In this document: positions 40,130 to 47,573 of the stretch, one piece after another
Layout: the number at the start of each line of letters is the position of its first letter
How positions within the stretch are numbered: the stretch's first letter is position 1
NCBI GenBank assembly: GCA_964417895.1
Contig: CAYQJS010000040.1
Span: forward strand, 1-53,427
Source of the DNA: CAYQJS01 sp964417895
GTDB lineage: Bacteria; Chloroflexota; UBA6077; SHYK01
Direction of reading: 5' to 3'
DNA length: 53,427 nucleotides
The notes under the pieces: model-generated
What the model saw: the letters and a program-made list of their open reading frames with translations, nothing else
What the model was told of the DNA's origin: nothing
The model's database searches: none
Translations under genes and position numbers: made by a program

Positions 40130-40642
40130 CTACCGAGCGATCGCGAGCTGCAGCCAGGTTCGCACGGCCTCCAATGCCCGGTCGGGACTGCCGGGCTCGG
40201 GCCGGTGGGGGTCTGAAGCGGCGGGCCGCGAGCCAGGTGCGCGGCCATTCGAGGCGGTGGTCGCCTCCGCCGTTTCGCGATCCGTCTGTGCTTCCCACTG
40301 CACGGACAGGTAGAGGGGCTTCTGAGCGCGGACCATGCCGAGGCGCTGGAGGGCCTGCGATTCGACCCACGCGAGAGATCGATGTTTCGCGATCTCCAGC
40401 TCCAGTTGCTCGTTGCGCGCCAGCCACCCATTTCGCGCCGCTTCCAGGCGCTGGAGCTCGTACCCGGCCGTCGCCACGGTACTGATCTGGACCAGGTAAA
40501 CGCTCAGGGCGGCGGTGACGAACAAGAGCGCCATTCCGATCCAGCTCAGCGCCAGCGCGGACAGAGACCCTGAGCGAAATGGCGCGGAGGCTCCCAACAG
40601 CGCGGGGCCGAACCGGCGAGGCGAGAGCGCGAACCCGGCCAT
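40130..40642 (-). CDS. ftsL: FtsL/DivIC-like cell division protein
   Basis: The 170-residue protein has a cytoplasmic lead-in, one membrane helix (LSWIGMALLFVTAALSVYLV, about 32-51) and a short extracytoplasmic coiled coil (YELQRLEAARNGWLARNEQLELEIAKHRS), ending with ALQRLGMVRAQKPLYLSV, the pattern of FtsL/DivIC septum proteins. A low-complexity Pro/Arg tail follows. Sequence conservation in this family is low; position between rsmH and ftsI is the main support. Its ATG shares one base with the rsmH stop. Confidence 0.8.
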   Translation of the reverse strand: MAGFALSPRRFGPALLGASAPFRSGSLSALALSWIGMALLFVTAALSVYLVQISTVATAGYELQRLEAARNGWLARNEQLELEIAKHRSLAWVESQALQRLGMVRAQKPLYLSVQWEAQTDRETAEATTASNGRAPGSRPAASDPHRPEPGSPDRALEAVRTWLQLAIAR

Positions 40643-41580
40643 CAGAGCCGCTCCGCCACGCGCAGCCGGGCACTTCTGCTCCTGGGATTCGCTGCAACCT
40701 CGGCAAGGGTGGGGGTCACGGGGCGTCGGGTGACGATGCGCACCTCAGCCGTCGGGCGCCTGAGGGGCACGGGAAGCCCACGCGGCGTGACCTCCGGGCT
40801 TCTCCCGGCGAGGCGGCCGAACGTGCTCTTCACGATACGATCCTCCAATGAATGAAAGGAGATCACGGCGATTCGGCCACCGTGGCGTAGCAGCCCGACC
40901 GCCTGGGGAAGCGCTTCGGTCAGGGCCTGGAGCTCGTCGTTGACGGCGATCCGGAGCGCTTGGAAGGTCCTGGTCGCGGGGTGAACGCGGCCTCCGCTAC
41001 GGCCCACTGCACCCAAAACCAGGCGCACGAGTTGAGCCGTGGTTCGAATTGGCGCGGAGGTGCGCGCCGCGGTAATGGCCCTGGCGATGCGCCGCGCGCC
41101 AGGCTCCTCCCCGAAAGCGCGCAAATCCCGTTCGAGCTCGGCGTGGGAGGCAGATGCCACGTACTCAGCGGCAGTCCGTCCGCGAGTGGGATCGAACCGC
41201 ATGTCGAGAGGCTCGTCCCGCAAGAACGAGAACCCGCGACCGGAAGCCTCGAGCTGGCCAGAGGACAGCCCCAAGTCCAGCAGGACGCCGTCAACATCTG
41301 TGAAATCATGCTCCGCTGCTACCTGGCCCACCAGGCGAAAGTTGGCGTGCACTGCGACGACCCGCGTCCCGTAAGAGCCGAGGCGGCGCCGGGCTAGCTC
41401 CAGGGCATCCGGATCGGCATCGAGGGCCAGCAGCGCCCCGTCCGGCGCGGTCCGCTCGAGAATCGCCGAGCTGTGGCCGCCCCCGTCGACCGTGCAGTCG
41501 ATGAAGCGTGCGCCCGGCTTCGGATCGAGCAAAGCGAGGCACTCACTCGTCAGGACGGGAACGTGTGTGCCGCTGACCAT
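40642..41580 (-). CDS. rsmH: 16S rRNA (cytosine-1402-N4)-methyltransferase
   Basis: The 312-residue SAM enzyme methylates C1402 in the ribosomal P site. HVPVLTSECLALLDPKPG starts it, DCTVDGGGHSSAILE and LLALDADPDAL form the SAM pocket, VLLDLGLSSGQLEASGRGFSF, FQALRIAVNDEL and ISFHSLEDRIVK are RsmH signatures. The ATG at 41580 (MVSGTHVPVL) is preferred over an upstream TTG at 41589. It starts inside the mraZ stop region and overlaps ftsL. Confidence 0.96.
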   Translation of the reverse strand: MVSGTHVPVLTSECLALLDPKPGARFIDCTVDGGGHSSAILERTAPDGALLALDADPDALELARRRLGSYGTRVVAVHANFRLVGQVAAEHDFTDVDGVLLDLGLSSGQLEASGRGFSFLRDEPLDMRFDPTRGRTAAEYVASASHAELERDLRAFGEEPGARRIARAITAARTSAPIRTTAQLVRLVLGAVGRSGGRVHPATRTFQALRIAVNDELQALTEALPQAVGLLRHGGRIAVISFHSLEDRIVKSTFGRLAGRSPEVTPRGLPVPLRRPTAEVRIVTRRPVTPTLAEVAANPRSRSARLRVAERL

Positions 41581-41585
41581 GGATT

Positions 41586-42017
41586 TCAAACCCCGAGATC
41601 GAACAAATGCTCGGCTAGCTGGGAGCTTTGGTCCTCGGCGGACGATCGCTCGGTCTGCCAGCTGGCTCGGCTCCAGATCTCAAACCGGTTGAGAAGGCCG
41701 ACGAGCGCGAGAGTGTCCTGGAGATCGGCGTAGTCACGCAGGAACGAGGGGAGCAGGATCCGTCCGAGCCGGTCGAGCACGGTATCGGTGGCGCCCGAGA
41801 AAATAAACCGGTGGATGCGCCGGGCGTCCGCGTGCATGAGGGAAAGCTGCGTGAGCTTCTGCGAGATCCCGCGCCATTCGTCCATGGGCCAGACGAAGAG
41901 GCAGCGGTCGAGCCCGCGCGTCACCACCAGGCCATCGCCCAGCTGCCCCCTCCACTTGGCGGGGATTGCAACGCGCCCCCTGTCGTCGAGAGCGTGCTCG
42001 AACTCGCCCAGGAACAC
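41586..42017 (-). CDS. mraZ: Transcriptional regulator MraZ
   Basis: The 143-residue protein starts at GTG (42017) with GGAG 8-11 nt upstream. FLGEFEHALDDRGRVAIPAKWR is the first SpoVT/AbrB-like half, and TDTVLDRLGRILLPSFLRDYADL the second, with the DxxGR motif in both. MraZ binds repeats before its own gene and represses the dcw operon; four such repeats lie just upstream. It heads the 21-kb minus-strand array. Confidence 0.95.
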   Translation of the reverse strand: MFLGEFEHALDDRGRVAIPAKWRGQLGDGLVVTRGLDRCLFVWPMDEWRGISQKLTQLSLMHADARRIHRFIFSGATDTVLDRLGRILLPSFLRDYADLQDTLALVGLLNRFEIWSRASWQTERSSAEDQSSQLAEHLFDLGV

Positions 42018-42030
42018 GCAATCCGCTCCG

Positions 42031-42070
42031 CTCTACCCATTTTTCCCCATGAATCACCACGGGCCCCCAT
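42031..42070 (-). promoter_or_regulatory. Four tandem decameric MraZ boxes
   Basis: Read on the minus strand this is ATGGGGGCCC, GTGGTGATTC, ATGGGGAAAA, ATGGGTAGAG: four consecutive 10-bp units, each beginning with (A/G)TGG. MraZ is known to bind tandem TGGG(N) repeats of 10-bp period ahead of mraZ. The array ends 13 nt before the mraZ start codon, so a bound MraZ would cover the promoter or ribosome site. Confidence 0.8.
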
Positions 42071-42324
42071 TCTAGCGCTGGTTTCCTGCCCGCGGGAGGC
42101 GTTATCCGTCGGATCGCTCATTAGCGCGTTTGTGGGAAGATAACCATCAGGCCTCACCGCGAGTGGGTGACACGATGCGGAAATCGTGGCGCCGCGGTTG
42201 GGAGAAACGACTTGGTGGATCTTTGAGAGCACGGCCTCGTCTTGAATTGTCTCGTGAGCGAGAGCCCCAAAAGCCTGCCTCGGAGAAGACGGTCACGCCC
42301 ACTTTGTCGACCCGCCGCGAGCTT

Positions 42325-42354
42325 TTGACTATTGCGCCTGCTGAGGACTATTCT
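42325..42354 (+). promoter_or_regulatory. Putative promoter of the SBP gene at 42456
   Basis: TTGACT (42325-42330) and TATTCT (42349-42354) stand 18 nt apart, matching the sigma-70 consensus at five and four positions. The rest of the gap from the MraZ boxes to the SBP start (42071-42455) shows no gene I can support. Confidence 0.45.
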
Positions 42355-42455
42355 CGCCTGGAACGGTGAGGTACTTCATGGCTAGCCAGACTCGCGAGAG
42401 ACAGGAAACAGCATCACGCCCGACGCAAGCGGGTTTCGTATGGCGGAGGTGGTCC

Positions 42456-44156
42456 GTGAGAGATAGTCGGCGCTTCTTTGTCTTGATTGGCATCCTGGTG
42501 CTGGCATCTGGCTGCATAGGGACGGCGGCGCAGCAGCCTGGCAGGTCGGCGGGCTCACCCGTTCAGCCCGCTAGCGCCAAGGTACTCACCTGGGCTGTCG
42601 ATGACTCGCCGAAGGACGTGCTGGCACTCAGTGGCGTCGGTGGCACCCGAGGGCTTGTTTCCGCCTTTCGGCAGATCGCGCACGCTCGGCTGGCCAAGGA
42701 GGACTTCGCCCTCACAGCCCAACCCGAGCTGGCCGTGGAGATGCCTTCGGCCGAAAAAGGCACCTGGCGCCTGAACCCCGATGGCACGATGGAGACCATC
42801 TGGAAGCTGCGGCCCAACGCGAAATGGCACGACGGAACCCCCTTCACAGCGGCCGACCTCGTGTTCTGGTTCAGCGTGCTCAGGGATCCTTTTCTGCCAT
42901 CGGTGAGTGTCACCGGGCTACGCGAAGTTGCTGGCACCAGTGCACCCGACCCGCTGACCTTCGTGATCCAGTGGTCGCAAGTCAATTATCGAGCTGACGT
43001 ATTCCCAGATGTCGGGCCCCTGCCCAGGCATCTCCTCGAGGATCTCTACGGTCAAAGGGACGCCGAAGCGTTCCTCAACAGTCGGTATTTCTCGACCGAT
43101 TTCGTTGGCCTGGGCCCGTACCGCCTGGTCCGCTGGGATCCCGGCTCCGATATTGAGTTCACTCGCTTTGACGACTACGTTCTGGGGCCGCCACTCCTTG
43201 ACCGCGTCATTCTGCGCACCATTTCCGACTACAACACGATGCTATCCGGTGTGCTCGCTGGGGCAGTGGATCTGGCCAACCCTCCCGGCGACCTTGTGGA
43301 CGTGGCGGACCTGAATCGTCGCTGGGAGGGCACGGGGAACCGGGTGCGGGCGGATGCCAACGACAGGATTCACATGATCTACCAACAGCTTCGGCCGGGC
43401 TATGCTCGGCCGCTGAATGGTTTCACCGACCGACGGCTGCGCCAGGCCTTGTACCACGCGACCGATAGTTCCTCGGTGGCTGAGGTGGCCTACAAGGGTC
43501 TGTCTCCCGTCGCAGACAGCTGGATAGCGCCGTCGAGCCCGATCCGGAGGGAGGTGGAGTCATCGATCCCTCGGTACCCACACGATCCAGCAGTAGCCTT
43601 GCAGCTCATGGCTCAGGCAGGGTGGGTTCGTGGGGCCGATGGCATCCTCGTCCATCGAGAGTCCGGCGACCGGTTCGAGCTGGATCTTCGGTCCAGGTCG
43701 GGCCGTCACCGTGAGCTGCTGGTCCTCGCCGACCAGTGGAAGGCGATTGGGATCGAGCCGACAGTGACGACGATTCCCCCGGCCCGGATTGGGGATCGCG
43801 AGTACCTGGCGACATGGCCTGGTGTCTCCACCTCCCGCCTGGAAACCAACGACACCGTCAATACCCGGCGGCTCCATTCCCAGGACATCGCGGGTCCTGC
43901 CAATCGCTGGGCTGGGCGCAACCTCGCGGGTTACAGCAACCCCCGAGCCGATGCGCTGCAGGAACGGCTGGTGGCGACCATCGACCGGACCGAGCACATC
44001 CGCCTGCAACGCGAGCTCTTGCAGGAAATGCTGGGCGACGTGGCCTTCATCCCGATGTTCTGGGACCTGCAGTTCGCGCTGATCACCAGGCAGCTCAAGG
44101 GTGATGTCAGTGCTGTAGAGACCGGTTGGAATCTGGTGACGTGGGACAGGGAATAG
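42456..44156 (+). CDS. ABC-type family-5 solute-binding lipoprotein
   Basis: The 566-residue SBP starts at a GTG 6 nt after GGAGG; the leader MRDSRRFFVLIGILVLASGC has a basic n-region and lipobox (LASGC, Cys20). MEDTIWKLRPN-type and WHDGTPFTAADLVFWF motifs follow, then GLGPYRLVRWDPGSD and the repeated ligand-loop region. It ends in TGWNLVTWDRE, the family-variant C-terminus. An upstream ATG (42366) would put a 30-residue hydrophilic stretch before the signal. No permease or ATPase genes are adjacent. A broken membrane-protein gene follows directly. Confidence 0.88.
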   Translation: MRDSRRFFVLIGILVLASGCIGTAAQQPGRSAGSPVQPASAKVLTWAVDDSPKDVLALSGVGGTRGLVSAFRQIAHARLAKEDFALTAQPELAVEMPSAEKGTWRLNPDGTMETIWKLRPNAKWHDGTPFTAADLVFWFSVLRDPFLPSVSVTGLREVAGTSAPDPLTFVIQWSQVNYRADVFPDVGPLPRHLLEDLYGQRDAEAFLNSRYFSTDFVGLGPYRLVRWDPGSDIEFTRFDDYVLGPPLLDRVILRTISDYNTMLSGVLAGAVDLANPPGDLVDVADLNRRWEGTGNRVRADANDRIHMIYQQLRPGYARPLNGFTDRRLRQALYHATDSSSVAEVAYKGLSPVADSWIAPSSPIRREVESSIPRYPHDPAVALQLMAQAGWVRGADGILVHRESGDRFELDLRSRSGRHRELLVLADQWKAIGIEPTVTTIPPARIGDREYLATWPGVSTSRLETNDTVNTRRLHSQDIAGPANRWAGRNLAGYSNPRADALQERLVATIDRTEHIRLQRELLQEMLGDVAFIPMFWDLQFALITRQLKGDVSAVETGWNLVTWDRE

Positions 44157-44163
44157 AAATTCC

Positions 44164-44265
44164 CTTACCGCTAAACCAGCTATTTCTGCTGAACTTCGTG
44201 GGCTGGATCGCGCTGGTGTTGCTCTTCTGGTTCGCGCCGCGCGCCTGGGCATGGCTCGTCGACAT
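44164..44265 (+). pseudogene. N-terminal fragment of a small membrane protein, cut by an IS remnant
   Basis: The frame reads LPLNQLFLLNFVGWIALVLL and continues as FWFAPRAWAWLVDIA, a membrane-helix start with no stop before the IS3-like sequence begins at 44266. A separate fragment at 44657-44776 looks like the matching C-terminus. I do not know the family; the interpretation as one interrupted gene rests on composition and position. Confidence 0.45.
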
Positions 44266-44653
44266 CGCGACGATAATCCGTATTCGGAAGCCCAGTTCAA
44301 GACGCTCAAGTACCGACCCGGCTTCCCGGCCCGTTTTGCCAGCATCGAAGAGGCCCGTGCCCTCGGTCGGGAGTTCTTCCCTTGGTACAACGCCGAGCAC
44401 CATCACTCGGGCATCGGGCTGCTGACGCCCGAGGCGCTCCATTACGGCCGAGCGGAAGCTCTCCATGCCGCACGGGCTCGGGTCCTGGCCGCCGCCTATG
44501 CGGAGCATCCTGAGCGCTTCGTGCGCCATGCCCCGGAGCCACCTCCGCTGCCGACAGCGGCCTGGATCAACCCGCCCCAGCGCATCTCGACTCAGGAGGT
44601 GCAACACTAAATTCGCCCGCGCCGTGTCTCATTCCCATTGACAGGTTCCGCTC
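44266..44653 (+). mobile_element. Truncated IS3-family transposase (C-terminal end plus right IS end)
   Basis: From 44266 to the TAA at 44608-44610 the frame encodes DDNPYSEAQFKTLKYRPGFP, PWYNAEHHHSGIGLLTPEALHYGRA and so on, the last part of an IS3-group integrase (rve) with the final catalytic Glu (in YSE). The two earlier Asp residues and orfA are absent, so it is dead. The following CGTGTCTCATTCCCATTGAC (44622-44641) resembles the outer end of such elements. The left side is truncated within the coding sequence. Confidence 0.75.
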
Positions 44654-44656
44654 GCC

Positions 44657-44776
44657 ATGCTGGGGTTCAACGACCAGGACGCCCGGGCCCTAATGGCAAT
44701 CCCGTTCGGCATCGCATGGCTGGCGGTGGGCTACACGTTGCGGTCGGGAAAAGGCGAGCAGCCCTTGCAGGCTTAG
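44657..44776 (+). pseudogene. C-terminal fragment of a small membrane protein
   Basis: Thirty-nine codons (ATG 44657 to TAG 44774-44776) encode MLGFNDQDARALMAIPFGIA and WLAVGYTLRSGKGEQPLQA, a membrane helix with a basic/polar tail. It follows the IS end by three bases and likely continues the fragment at 44164-44265. 44777-44901 shows no gene. Confidence 0.4.
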
Positions 44777-44901
44777 GTTCGTGTCCGTCGAAGTCGATTC
44801 GTCTCACCACGCACCCCACCCGAAAACTCACCATTCTTCCATAGTGTCAGTGAAGCCTCGGAGTCGGGTAACGAGGTGACTGAGCCTGCTGAGGAACCCG
44901 G

Positions 44902-45708
44902 TCAATCCGCTTCGGGGATCAGGAGTTCCTTGCCAACTACGATCAGGTCAGGGTCGTCGAGCTCATTGGCCGCAATGAGAGTGTCGAGATCAATCCCCAG
45001 CTTCTGGGCAATGGAGATCATCGTATCGCCCTCTTCGACAGTGTAGATCTCGTGAGCGGTACGTTCCTCTCTGGGGGCGCTAACCGCCGGTGTCCTGGAA
45101 CGAACTGGGACGAGGATGGCATCGCGGCCCAGTGGGGAATCGATATGCTCAGGGCCAAGACCGTTGTAAGCGGCAAGGGTGACGGGGTCCAGATCATAGA
45201 TAGGCGCAATGTCGCGAAGCGCCTCGGATGGGTCAGCCGACTCTAGCGAGATCTGAGATGGCGGCACGGCGAGGACCTGGCCGACGCGTAGGACGTCGGG
45301 GTCCAACAGATCATTCACGAGATCAAGCATTTCTACCGTTGTCTCGAACTTTAGCGCGATGCCGATGAGGGTGTCACCTGTCTCGACGGTGTACGGCGGC
45401 GGAATGGCGGGAAGCCCGGGTTCCGGTTGGATTCCAGTGCCTCCGGGTAGAGGCGCCGTGGTAGCCTGTTCACTTGCTAGCAGGGCATCGGGGGACGGGC
45501 TTCCGGGTAGAGGCGCCGTGGTAGTTGGTTCACTTGCTAGCCGGGCATCGGGCGACGGACCTGCCATCCAGATGCGCAGACCAACGACGCCCCCGACAAG
45601 CGTCAGCGCAAGGCCGACGGCGGCCAGGGTGCGGCGACGACGCACAGATGGGAGGGAATCCGGGCGATGGACTTGGGTTGCGGGAGCAGAAGGTCCGCCG
45701 GTATTCAC
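44902..45708 (-). CDS. LysM-domain membrane-anchored protein
   Basis: The 268-residue protein has an N-terminal membrane anchor (TLAAVGLALTLVGGVVGLRI), a Pro/Ser/Thr linker and three LysM-like units: YTVETGDTLIGIALKFETTV..., a weaker middle unit (LRDIAPIYDLDPVTLAAYNG) and YTVEEGDTMISIAQKLGIDL. LysM domains bind GlcNAc-containing polymers such as peptidoglycan, so the protein is probably a wall-associated factor. No catalytic domain is visible. GGGAGAT precedes the GTG start. The linker contains a 60-bp tandem duplication. Confidence 0.85.
   Translation of the reverse strand: MNTGGPSAPATQVHRPDSLPSVRRRRTLAAVGLALTLVGGVVGLRIWMAGPSPDARLASEPTTTAPLPGSPSPDALLASEQATTAPLPGGTGIQPEPGLPAIPPPYTVETGDTLIGIALKFETTVEMLDLVNDLLDPDVLRVGQVLAVPPSQISLESADPSEALRDIAPIYDLDPVTLAAYNGLGPEHIDSPLGRDAILVPVRSRTPAVSAPREERTAHEIYTVEEGDTMISIAQKLGIDLDTLIAANELDDPDLIVVGKELLIPEAD
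45441..45560 (-). repeat. Tandem 60-bp duplication in the LysM gene
   Basis: 45441-45500 and 45501-45560 are near-identical 60-bp units, each encoding 20 residues of the linker (SPSPDARLASEPTTTAPLPG and SPSPDALLASEQATTAPLPG). The copies differ at few positions, so the duplication is probably recent and in frame. It lengthens the tether between membrane and LysM domains. Confidence 0.8.
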
Positions 45709-46090
45709 GGGATCTCCCGGAGATCAAGAGGAGGAGCTAGCCACCGCAAAAACTCCAGCCGGGCATCTCCAGATGCATGCGGCGGGCGCCGCGTACATCT
45801 TGGACCCTTGCTTCTTACATTATGCGGCACGTCCATCGCTTGGTCGGGCCCAGTGCCTCACAACTGACTACCAAAGCCAGCGCGCTGCAAGCACGATCCT
45901 AGGCTCATCGTTCTGCGGGATCAGGGCGTGGCCGATGCCAGCTATGATGCTGCTCCTGACGGCGCCCGGGACCTCGGCGTCCGCGTTTTCATCCACGCGC
46001 ACAGACACGAGGGATATGTGGTTTGTGGCCATTTAGCGAGAGCGGCACGATTGCGTCGTCGTGTCTGGCCCATGTCGTGACGAATTTGCC
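45709..46090. other. Intergenic stretch without a supported gene
   Basis: Between the LysM and DUF421 genes there are only short open frames: 54 codons on the minus strand (45868-46032) and an open plus-strand run near 45880-46080 reading LRDQGVADASYDAAPDGARD, neither with a ribosome site. The plus run could be a gene remnant. No hairpin or promoter stands out. Confidence 0.4.
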
Positions 46091-46657
46091 TTACCTGTTC
46101 GTCTGTCGTTCGACGAGAGCTTCGATCCGAGTGAGCCGTTCCACGATGACCGCTAGCGCTAAATCCGGTGCCACCGTGTGCTTGGGCAACACGGAAATCG
46201 CGCCGCTACTCTCAAGCATCGCGATGTCAACCTCATCAAGCGAGCGCAGCCCAGCCCTGTGAACGGCGGTTAGTAACTGGTCCTCCGTGATTCTCTCGCG
46301 AGCCAGTGCGGGTCTGTCGACCTGGCCACCTCGAACGAAGGTGACTTCGGTTCCTTCAAAGCGGCGCTCAAGCCCCTGGTAGCGGAAGAAGAAGCGCCCC
46401 ACGGCGAGGTTCGTCAAGACAAGGCTCGTGGCTCCAATAATGCCGCCGGTTATCGAGTTGTCTTCGCCGATGATCGCATTCTGCACCGTGTTGCTGAGGG
46501 TCAAGATCACCACGAGGTCGAAGGGGCTCAGTTGCCCCAGTTGCTTTCGTCCGCCGATCCGAAGGATGAGGACTAGGAAAGCGTAGATGATGATCGGTCG
46601 CACGATCTTTTCAAGTAGGGGCGCACCTGGCACGAGCACGGCTGTCAGGGAATCCAT
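46091..46657 (-). CDS. DUF421 (YetF/YcaP-like) membrane protein
   Basis: The 188-residue protein has three N-terminal membrane helices (PIIIYAFLVLILRIGGRKQL, FDLVVILTLSNTVQNAIIG) and the DUF421 cytoplasmic domain starting FEGTEVTFVRGGQVDRPALA, with ERITEDQLLTAVHRAGLRSL and ISVLPK. Family members are widespread and of unknown function. GGGAGG lies 6 nt before the ATG at 46657. The frame extends upstream but without homology. Confidence 0.87.
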   Translation of the reverse strand: MDSLTAVLVPGAPLLEKIVRPIIIYAFLVLILRIGGRKQLGQLSPFDLVVILTLSNTVQNAIIGEDNSITGGIIGATSLVLTNLAVGRFFFRYQGLERRFEGTEVTFVRGGQVDRPALARERITEDQLLTAVHRAGLRSLDEVDIAMLESSGAISVLPKHTVAPDLALAVIVERLTRIEALVERQTNR

Positions 46658-46992
46658 GTAGCCTCCCTCAGTCCTTGAATTGGTAACGAACGAACTGGAG
46701 GGTACGACCTGGGGCTGGACAGGATGCGCCGGGTGAAGATGACGTGGCGGGCTCCCCTCGCTCCAGACACTAACAAGTGATAGCGTCTGCCTGACACTGT
46801 CTGGCGCGGCGCCGCATCCTTCAGGGCTCCCGGGACTGCGAACGCCGCGTGGGCACGGGTTCTCACTTAAGCCCAAAGGAGCGTCGTCGCCAATGACCTT
46901 CGGGCTCTGGGCCTCTACGGAAACGGCTACCATCTGCTGGGCTCTCGGCCCCTGCCAATGACGTTGCGATGCTATTCCATCGAGGAGGATGC
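46658..46992. other. Divergent intergenic region
   Basis: The 335 nt between the DUF421 gene and the cupin gene contain no supported ORF. The cupin ribosome site (GAGGAGGA, 46980-46987) is at its right edge. No convincing -35/-10 pair or palindrome was found. Confidence 0.5.
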
Positions 46993-47337
46993 ATGGGAAC
47001 CTACCGCATGTATACGGACGCCCAGGGCAAAGCCCGTTGGGAGCCGATAGACCTGGCCAGTACGCCGGAGTGGACTGAAGGGCTCGACTGCACCCAGATC
47101 CGCTTCGGCCTTCGCCCACCGGGAGTTCTGCAGGATTGGCATCCCGCCCCACAGCGTCAGTTTGTTTTCATCATCTCGGGCCAGCTTGAGATTGGGTTTG
47201 AAGACGGCTCCAAGAAGGTCTTCGGTCCAGGAGATGCCCGCCTCATTGAAGACACCACCGGCAGGGGGCACACTACCATCGCCCTCGGCAACGAGCCCTG
47301 CGTCACCGCGACCATCCGCCTCAAAGACCAGCAATGA
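46993..47337 (+). CDS. Small cupin domain protein
   Basis: The 114-residue protein is one cupin barrel: LRPPGVLQDWHPAPQRQFVFI is motif 1 (with a single His, so metal ligands are incomplete), ISGQLEIGFEDGSKKVFGPG leads to motif 2 (GDARLIEDTTGRGHTT). GAGGAGGA sits 5 nt ahead of the ATG at 46993; an upstream ATG at 46969 lacks this. The GGAGGCGCCTCC palindrome at 47359-47370 lies just after the stop and may help end the transcript. The ligand is unknown. Confidence 0.8.
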   Translation: MGTYRMYTDAQGKARWEPIDLASTPEWTEGLDCTQIRFGLRPPGVLQDWHPAPQRQFVFIISGQLEIGFEDGSKKVFGPGDARLIEDTTGRGHTTIALGNEPCVTATIRLKDQQ

Positions 47338-47573
47338 TGGTCAGGCTTCCTACCTGGGGGAGGCGCCTCCGTGCTCACTATGACGGCAAGAGCTAGGCCT
47401 CTTCGCGGATCACTTCCCCTGCCGGCCTGTCCCAGTGCAGTCCTTTGAAAGACGTGGCGCAGTCTACTCCGCGATCCATCCACCCGAGAAGCTGAGGAAC
47501 GCTGAGTGGGCATTGTGAGCTAACATGGAGGCCGAATGAGTTGGAGAGAAGCGGGAGACGTGAGGAGGTGACC

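Noticed and set aside
42130..42369. 79-codon plus-strand frame between mraZ and the SBP
   Set aside because: GTG start without an SD, no recognisable motif, and it overlaps the likely SBP promoter.
45868..46032. 54-codon minus-strand frame
   Set aside because: No ribosome site and no family; kept only as part of the noncoding region entry.
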